The position numbers were made by a program, and so were the translations under genes. A stretch of DNA of 7,202 bases. It comes from Verrucomicrobiota bacterium (GTDB taxonomy: Bacteria > Verrucomicrobiota > Verrucomicrobiia > Verrucomicrobiales > Verrucomicrobiaceae). Below the pieces are notes generated by a model that searched no databases, was not told the origin of the DNA, and saw nothing but the letters and a program-made list of their open reading frames with translations. Below are positions 1 to 7,202 of the stretch, one piece after another (the first letter of the stretch is position 1; every line of letters starts with the position of its first letter). Location of the stretch: NCBI GenBank assembly GCA_021413535.1, contig JAIOQF010000204.1:1-7202 (forward strand), given 5' to 3'.

Positions 1-73
1 CTTACACGCATTTAAAAGTATTATCTCGTGCCGGATTTTGCCGGGGGCTGTGCGGGAATTGCGTCAACCGGAC

Positions 74-427
74 TCAGCGGACGGCTAGCCGCTTGGCCTG
101 CTGGACGAAGCGCTTCTGCAAGCTATCGCATACCGTATCGCAGAGTTCGGTGATTTTAGGGTCGGCGATGAAACAAATGGCCTGCAACCCCTCCCGGCGC
201 CGTCCGACCATCCCGGCTTCCACCAAGGATTGGACATGACGCGACACGTTGGCCTGGGTCAGCCGGGTGGCTCCGACCAGTTCCGTGATGTTTTTCTCGC
301 CCTCCTCCAGCGACCGAAGGATGCGCAGACGACTGGGCTCGGCGAGGACGCGAAACCATGAGGCAATGAGCTCCAGAGCCTCGTCAGAGACTGGGGGCAG
401 GGATTTTTTTCTGGTGCTTGGAGGCAT
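74..427 (-). CDS. ArsR/SmtB-family winged-helix transcriptional repressor
   Basis: This 117-residue protein has the usual length and layout of a dimeric ArsR/SmtB repressor. A helical start (about 15-30) leads into the family signature LAEPSRLRILRSL (28-40). The helix-turn-helix follows, with the recognition helix around TQANVSRHVQSL (57-68), then a beta wing (about 72-88, GRRREGLQAICF) and a C-terminal dimerisation helix (about 91-110). The classical alpha-3 metal site (ELCVC) is absent: that segment reads ITELVGATRL. Three cysteines are present: Cys85 on the wing strand, and Cys96 and Cys100 on the last helix, spaced CxxxC. They could serve a thiol- or metal-based sensor, but this is inference. 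The gene is divergent from an RND efflux operon and is probably its repressor as well as its own. The ATG at 425-427 has no clear Shine-Dalgarno sequence, but it starts the protein where the family normally starts. The inducer is unknown. Confidence 0.93.
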   Translation of the reverse strand: MPPSTRKKSLPPVSDEALELIASWFRVLAEPSRLRILRSLEEGEKNITELVGATRLTQANVSRHVQSLVEAGMVGRRREGLQAICFIADPKITELCDTVCDSLQKRFVQQAKRLAVR

Positions 428-443
428 AAGGCGAAGAAAACAG

Positions 444-471
444 TTGCTTGGTCTATTAATATGCGCATAAA
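444..471 (+). promoter_or_regulatory. Candidate promoter of the efflux operon
   Basis: A -35-like TTGCTT (444-449) and a -10-like CATAAA (466-471, four of six consensus bases) lie 16 bp apart. They would leave an untranslated leader of roughly 55-60 bases before the adaptor ATG. This is weaker than the opposing promoter, as might be expected for a repressed or activatable operon. The leader contains only small imperfect inverted repeats (for example CAAGA 489-493 with TCTTG 502-506) and no recognisable riboswitch. Confidence 0.33.
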
Positions 472-484
472 CTCATACAGTCAA
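456..484 (-). promoter_or_regulatory. Candidate sigma-70 promoter of the ArsR-family gene
   Basis: Read on the minus strand, a -35 box TTGACT (479-484, five of six consensus bases) is followed after exactly 17 bp by TATTAA (456-461, four of six). The -10 box lies about 30 bp upstream of the repressor ATG. The spacing is ideal and it is the best promoter match in the spacer. The assignment rests on sequence match alone. Confidence 0.5.
460..469. promoter_or_regulatory. Candidate operator palindrome TATGCGCATA
   Basis: TATGCGCATA is a perfect 10-bp palindrome in the 107-bp spacer between the divergent repressor and efflux genes. It covers the end of the minus-strand -10 candidate and the start of the plus-strand -10 candidate, so a dimer bound here would block both promoters. 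ArsR/SmtB repressors commonly bind short AT-flanked inverted repeats in this position. The flanks do not extend the symmetry, so the site is shorter than a typical 12-2-12 operator. The assignment is inference from position and symmetry. Confidence 0.45.
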
Positions 485-534
485 GTTACAAGATCCACAG
501 TTCTTGAAATGAACGTCAGACTCCTTCCAATTTC

Positions 535-1544
535 ATGATCCTTCGTTCCGCTCCCGTTTTTGTTTTTGCGTTGCTCGTATCTTCATGTCACAGACCCGAG
601 GAGGCCTCCCCGGCACAGGAACTGCCGACCGTTCCAGTTCGCGTCAGCAACATTGAAATCAAGCCCCATGCTACAAGCGAGGACGTGGTCGGCACCGTCC
701 GGGCCAAACTGGCGGCGCGGGTCGAGTCCAAAATCAACGGCCGTATTGCGCAGCTTCTAGCCGCGCCGGGACAGGTTGTAAAAAGCGGGGAACTGCTGCT
801 GGTGATCGACGCTGCAGAAATCCAGGCGAAACTCGAGCAGGCCAATGCGATGCTCGCCCAGGCTCAGAAAGATTTTGACCGACTGAAGCCGTTGCTGGCT
901 TCCAACGCAATCTCCAGGCAGGACTTTGACGCGGCGGATGCCAGGTTGCGTGTGGCAAAATCGTCCGTCGCCGAGGCGGAGACGATGCTGGGTTACATAA
1001 AAATCACCGCCTCATTTGATGGCGTGATCACGCGGAAGATTGCTGACGTCGGCGATTTCGCCATGCCAGGCAAACCGCTCCTGGAAATGGAATCGCCCGC
1101 CGTGCTCCGATTTGAAGCGGATGTTCCGGAAGCACTGATCGAGCACATCAAACTCAATGCGACGCTGCCAGTGAAACTCAACCCGGCTGCTGCCGTTATC
1201 AGCGGAAGGGTTGCCGAAATTGCACCCATCACGGATCCTGGCAGTCGCACGTTTCTCGTGAAGCTGGATCTCCCGCAGGCACCGGGGGTGCGGGCCGGCC
1301 AGTTCGGTCGCGTGCAGGTGCCGGTTGGATCCAGCAACACACCACTGGTCCCCGCGGCATCAGTCTCCGTGAATGGCCAGATGGAGTTCGTCACGGTAGT
1401 ATCAAACGGTCGCGCGCATCTTCGGATTGTGAAGTCCGGACGGCGTGACGATGGCAAGGTGGAGATCATCTCCGGACTCGACGCGGGCGAGCAAATCATC
1501 ATTGAAGGCATGGCGAAAGACGGTCAGCGCGTGGAGGTGAAACC

Positions 1545-1548
<4 letters not shown>
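535..1548 (+). CDS. RND efflux periplasmic adaptor (membrane-fusion lipoprotein)
   Basis: This 337-residue protein is the periplasmic adaptor linking an RND pump to an outer-membrane channel. It opens with a short hydrophobic signal peptide ending in the lipobox LVSSC, so Cys18 is the likely lipidated N-terminus. The first lipoyl half-motif is at about 62-92 (GRIAQLLAAPGQVVKSGELL). A short coiled-coil hairpin spans about 95-150, and the second lipoyl half at about 153-186 contains FDGVITRKIADVGDFAMPG. The beta-barrel is at about 190-265, and the membrane-proximal domain at about 268-335 ends with LDAGEQIIIEGMAKDGQRVEV. These domains are standard for the HlyD/AcrA family, and the length is slightly short. 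The ATG at 535 lacks a visible Shine-Dalgarno sequence, but it places the signal peptide correctly. The gene overlaps the permease gene by 4 bp, and the two almost certainly form one complex. The substrate cannot be deduced. Confidence 0.95.
1533..1540 (+). promoter_or_regulatory. Strong ribosome binding site fixing the TTG start of the permease
   Basis: GGAGGTGA, inside the last codons of the adaptor gene, is fully complementary to the usual 16S anti-Shine-Dalgarno tail. It sits 7 bases (counted from GGAGG) before TTG at 1545-1547. The adaptor stop TGA (1546-1548) overlaps this TTG in a TTGA arrangement, which supports both the non-ATG start and translational coupling. It is the only strong Shine-Dalgarno sequence I saw in the window. 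Confidence 0.8.
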
Positions 1549-4832
<3,284 letters not shown>

Positions 4833-5193
4833 ACGCATTCTGAGAGCAGCTAAGTCTTGACCAGCGGCCATGCCCTCCAATCTCTCGTCTATCAGACCGC
4901 GTTTCACTCGAAAAGCGGTTTCCCATTTTCGTAATCAGCTTAAATCTCTCAACTAAATGCAGTCGTGCCATCCTAAGAAAAACTGGAGACGCATTAAGCT
5001 CTTTTGCATCGCACGCTGCACCGATGCTGACGTCGGCATTCGCCCATACAGAAGTCTCGAACCTGCAATCCACAAGCGGTGCCCACAAATTCCCGGAGCG
5101 TGTGCAATATATCGATGCCGACCTCTAGCACGCGGAACAGCCCGACACGCTCAAGTAGCTCCCAATGATGTTATTTTTTAATACAGCACTTTC
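4833..5193. other. 361-bp intergenic region without a recognisable gene
   Basis: This stretch lies between the permease stop and the first sulfotransferase. It looks less GC-rich than the flanking genes. Several overlapping frames are open: a plus frame at 4844-5125 whose only ATG is at 5024, a plus frame at 4957-5181, and a minus frame at 4798-5088 that runs into the permease gene. None has a ribosome binding site, a recognised domain or convincing protein-like composition. The last 30 bases before the sulfotransferase are AT-rich (TTATTTTTTAATAC at 5171-5184) and may hold a weak promoter, but no good -35 box was found. Apart from a candidate hairpin at 4896-4919, I see nothing functional here. 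A decayed gene or a dispersed noncoding repeat is possible. Confidence 0.55.
4896..4930 (+). terminator. Candidate transcription terminator of the efflux operon
   Basis: ACCGC (4896-4900) and GCGGT (4915-4919) form the outer stem, and TTTC (4902-4905) pairs with GAAA (4910-4913) around an ACTC loop. There is one G/A mismatch, giving a nine-pair hairpin. It is followed by TTCCCATTTTC, which is pyrimidine-rich but not a proper T tract. The site lies about 60 bp after the permease stop, a reasonable position for a terminator. A weak or Rho-assisted terminator, or chance, are alternatives. Confidence 0.33.
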
Positions 5194-5886
5194 ATGATCG
5201 TCTGGCTCGCCTCCTACCCTCGTTCAGGCAACAAGTTCGCCCGCCTCATTCTCGGTAGCCTCTTTCAGGCGGAGACTGCGACGGTCTATGACCGGCCTGC
5301 GAATGCCACGGCTGCAGAGGAGACGCCAAGATGGACGGGCACCAGTCCAAACAACGATGCTGCCATTGCCTCACGGGACTTCGCACAATGCGTGTTTGTA
5401 AAAACCCATGAACTTCCGCAAGACAGCGACCGGAACCCTGCGATCTGCGTGGTGCGGGACGGGAGGGACTGTCTCGTGTCGTATGCACATTATGTGCTGC
5501 GGCGTTTTTCTGATTCGCGGACACCTCCTAGCTTTGAAGCCACGCTGAAAATGTTAATCCGAAGCAGGGAACACTTCGGCGGATGGTCCACTCATGTCTC
5601 GGCGTGGTCGGACCGCGAGGCTGCAACGACGGTATTAAGATACGAGGATATGATCGACGATCCCGCCGGCGCGATTAGTGCCGCTTGCAGGGGCATCGGC
5701 CTGAAACCGCCCGCACCATCGGGAGCGCTTCCAGCATTTGAAGATCTGCATGCAAAAAAACCGCAAAGCTTCCGGAAAGGTCGTGTCGGAAGCTGGCGCG
5801 AGGAAATGCCTGCTGCGCTGGAGGAGTTATTTTGGTCGATCCACGGAACCGCGATGGAGCGAATGGGTTATGCGTGCGGACTCTGA
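5194..5886 (+). CDS. Sulfotransferase-domain protein (PAPS-dependent)
   Basis: This complete 230-residue protein carries the cytosolic-type sulfotransferase motifs in order. The 5'-phosphosulfate loop SYPRSGNKF (7-15) is right at the N-terminus, as usual for this family. KTH (70-72) supplies the probable catalytic His72. The 3'-phosphate-binding segment is VVRDGRDCLVSYAHY (86-100, with Arg88 and Ser96). RYED is at 149-152, and a C-terminal FRKGRVGSW (193-201) provides the usual cofactor-clamping Arg-Lys-Gly. The enzyme would transfer the sulfuryl group of PAPS to a hydroxyl or amine acceptor. The acceptor is unknown. There is no signal peptide or membrane helix, so it is probably cytoplasmic. 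In the loop, Lys-Phe replaces the commoner Thr-Trp after SGN, an atypical variant. The start lacks a Shine-Dalgarno sequence but fits the family. The protein ends 3 bp from the convergent second sulfotransferase gene. Confidence 0.88.
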   Translation: MIVWLASYPRSGNKFARLILGSLFQAETATVYDRPANATAAEETPRWTGTSPNNDAAIASRDFAQCVFVKTHELPQDSDRNPAICVVRDGRDCLVSYAHYVLRRFSDSRTPPSFEATLKMLIRSREHFGGWSTHVSAWSDREAATTVLRYEDMIDDPAGAISAACRGIGLKPPAPSGALPAFEDLHAKKPQSFRKGRVGSWREEMPAALEELFWSIHGTAMERMGYACGL

Positions 5887-5889
5887 ACT

Positions 5890-7202
5890 TCAGCACCCTT
5901 CGAGATAACCAAACTCCCGCAGAGCATCACTGCATTGGGTTTCACACAGGCGTTGCAGATCCGGCGTCAGATCGTGTCTCCAGCGACCGATCGTCCGTGT
6001 GGCATCGTCAATGGTGCGGTGGCGATCTAGACCCGGGGTGTTCTGTGCGGCCCGCTCAATAATGGATGCAATCATGGCCGGCGCGTTTTCGAGTTCCAAA
6101 TACTCGAACAACGAACCGAGAGTTTCCGCCGGTCGCAGCACCAGATCCTCATAACGCACCAGATGAGCTCGCGACCGGCGCGCCTTCCAATGTTCCAGCA
6201 GCAGCTTTGCGCGAACCGCAGTGTTTTTGACATGATGTTCGTGCGATAGTTTTTCCCGGCCAGGGCGGCGCGCGTGAAATTTCTGCCGCGAGCAGGCAAC
6301 GTCGCGAAAATCCCGCACCAGAAAAATCTCGCGTCCACTTGGATACAGATTCGCGAACAACTGGCCAATGAATGGATACAGAAATACCTTCTCCGCGAAG
6401 AAGCGCGCCTGCGATTTTTTTTGGCGCATGGCGACCTGGGCATAAAATTCTTCGATCATCTCCTGTGTCTGAGCGGCAAGCAGTTCCACGCGATTCTTGC
6501 GCAGCCAGGATTCTCCGGCCGGGTCGATCGTCCGGCAGAGCAAGGGCAACGAACTCACGCTTTGCGTTTCCCAGGTTGTCCCCCGCATCTCCTTCGTCCG
6601 GACGGGATTCGAAGGCGTTGACTGGACCTGAAAGACTCGCATGGCATGCACCGCGACACGCGAGATATAGGGATGGCTCAAGTGGGTGATAATTCCGGGG
6701 TGCTCGCCGATCAGATGAATCAACCAGCTGCTGCCCGAGCGTCCGAGTCCGGAAAGAATGAGCGGCTGGAACTTGTTGAGGCACGAGGTCCTGACAGGAA
6801 GGTGCCGTCCCTTGATTTCACCCAGCTCAACACGGGTCCCGTCGGCCAGCAGTCCGCGGACACGCAGCTTGAATTTCTCCGGCAGCCCCAGCAAGTTGAC
6901 TGAAGCATGAAAACCCGACGCGGCGGCTTCTTCTATGAGCTTGTTCCCCCGTCGCCGACCTAAACTCCGGACGAAACGACGCAGGAACGTTTCCTTCTGC
7001 AACTTGCGGCTGACTAGATCCTCGATGTCAGGTCGTGGCAGCCAGACATCTGTCTGTCTGACAATCTCACTCCCGCACGTGACTTTCACGCCCATTGCTC
7101 GGGCGCTCTTTCCGACGAGCCAGCCGCTGATGTCGATGGAATATTCATCCGCACGGAAACCCGCAGGCGGACTATCGAGCGCGAAGCCCAGCAGGCGCGG
7201 GT
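5890..7202 (-). CDS. Sulfotransferase with N-terminal beta-sandwich-like module, 5'-truncated by window edge
   Basis: The first visible ATG is at 7093-7095, giving 401 residues. The frame stays open for 35 more codons to the window edge, and these encode in-family sequence (FALDSPPAGF, then SIDISGWLVG), so the real start lies outside. Numbering from that Met, the N-terminal region to about 97 has the pattern ISGW, LPRPDI (19-24), GFHASVNL (61-68) and KLRVRGLLADGTRVELGEI (76-94). This resembles the beta-sandwich modules attached to bacterial glycosyltransferases and sulfotransferases. The sulfotransferase domain follows: phosphosulfate loop LSGLGRSGSSWL (114-125), AEKVFLYPF (234-242), 3'-phosphate site FLVRDFRDVACSR (258-270), RYEDL (314-318) and the C-terminal TIGRWRHDL (368-376) with a terminal FGY. 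It is only distantly related to the convergent neighbour. The acceptor is probably a glycan, by inference. Further N-terminal domains may exist beyond the window. Confidence 0.87.
   Translation of the reverse strand, partial: PRLLGFALDSPPAGFRADEYSIDISGWLVGKSARAMGVKVTCGSEIVRQTDVWLPRPDIEDLVSRKLQKETFLRRFVRSLGRRRGNKLIEEAAASGFHASVNLLGLPEKFKLRVRGLLADGTRVELGEIKGRHLPVRTSCLNKFQPLILSGLGRSGSSWLIHLIGEHPGIITHLSHPYISRVAVHAMRVFQVQSTPSNPVRTKEMRGTTWETQSVSSLPLLCRTIDPAGESWLRKNRVELLAAQTQEMIEEFYAQVAMRQKKSQARFFAEKVFLYPFIGQLFANLYPSGREIFLVRDFRDVACSRQKFHARRPGREKLSHEHHVKNTAVRAKLLLEHWKARRSRAHLVRYEDLVLRPAETLGSLFEYLELENAPAMIASIIERAAQNTPGLDRHRTIDDATRTIGRWRHDLTPDLQRLCETQCSDALREFGYLEGC

Noticed and set aside
14..50. Repeated GCCGG segments after the ArsR-family gene, considered as its terminator
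   Set aside because: The two copies are direct repeats, and only the self-complementary CCGG cores could pair. The stem is too short to support a terminator call.
481..507. TCAAG/CTTGA inverted repeat in the leader of the efflux operon
   Set aside because: A five-base stem with a 17-base loop is expected by chance and matches no known riboswitch or attenuator.
4957..5181. 74-codon plus-strand open frame in the spacer before the first sulfotransferase
   Set aside because: It has no ribosome binding site, no recognised domain, a composition rich in Arg and Cys typical of chance frames, and overlap with other equally open frames.
6415..6422. Run of eight A residues on the minus strand within the second sulfotransferase, considered as a programmed frameshift site
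   Set aside because: The gene is intact in the main frame and continues with conserved motifs. There is no stimulatory structure and no alternative product that makes sense. The run of seven A at 5754-5760 in the other sulfotransferase was dismissed likewise.
6149..6784. 211-codon minus-strand frame inside the second sulfotransferase
   Set aside because: It is an out-of-frame shadow of a gene with all sulfotransferase motifs in order. It has no domain of its own.

Overview
The window looks like ordinary chromosomal DNA of a GC-rich Gram-negative bacterium. The evidence is a lipoprotein-type periplasmic adaptor paired with an inner-membrane RND pump, which implies an outer membrane. The mix of an RND operon and two glycan-type sulfotransferases would suit a Verrucomicrobiota- or Planctomycetota-like soil or aquatic organism, but that placement is an impression, not a demonstration. 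I saw no rRNA, tRNA, insertion sequence or CRISPR array.

Left part (1-4832): a divergent efflux locus. An ArsR/SmtB-family repressor gene (74-427, minus strand) is separated by 107 bp from a two-gene efflux operon on the plus strand. That operon encodes an RND membrane-fusion lipoprotein (535-1548) and an RND permease (1545-4832). The spacer holds a promoter candidate for each direction and a perfect 10-bp palindrome, TATGCGCATA, that touches both, which suggests one repressor site controlling both sides. The permease starts at TTG, overlaps the adaptor stop codon and has an excellent Shine-Dalgarno sequence, so the two proteins are probably translationally coupled. No outer-membrane channel gene is present, so the pump presumably borrows one encoded elsewhere.

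Middle (4833-5193): a 361-bp stretch without a recognisable gene. It contains one plausible hairpin that could end the efflux transcript, and several overlapping but unconvincing open frames.

Right part (5194-7202): two sulfotransferase-domain proteins of clearly different subfamilies, arranged tail to tail with 3 bp between their stop codons. The first (plus strand) is a compact complete enzyme of 230 residues. The second (minus strand) runs off the right edge of the window. Its frame stays open upstream of the first visible ATG, and the upstream residues complete a beta-sandwich-like module of a kind found next to glycan-modifying domains. Both probably move a sulfuryl group from PAPS to a carbohydrate or other acceptor, but the acceptor cannot be read from sequence. 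The right edge may be the start of a surface-polysaccharide region.

I did not find a clearly new biological system. The points most worth a second look are the shared operator, the cysteine pattern of the repressor, the Arg in transmembrane helix 10 of the pump, and the truncated multidomain sulfotransferase.
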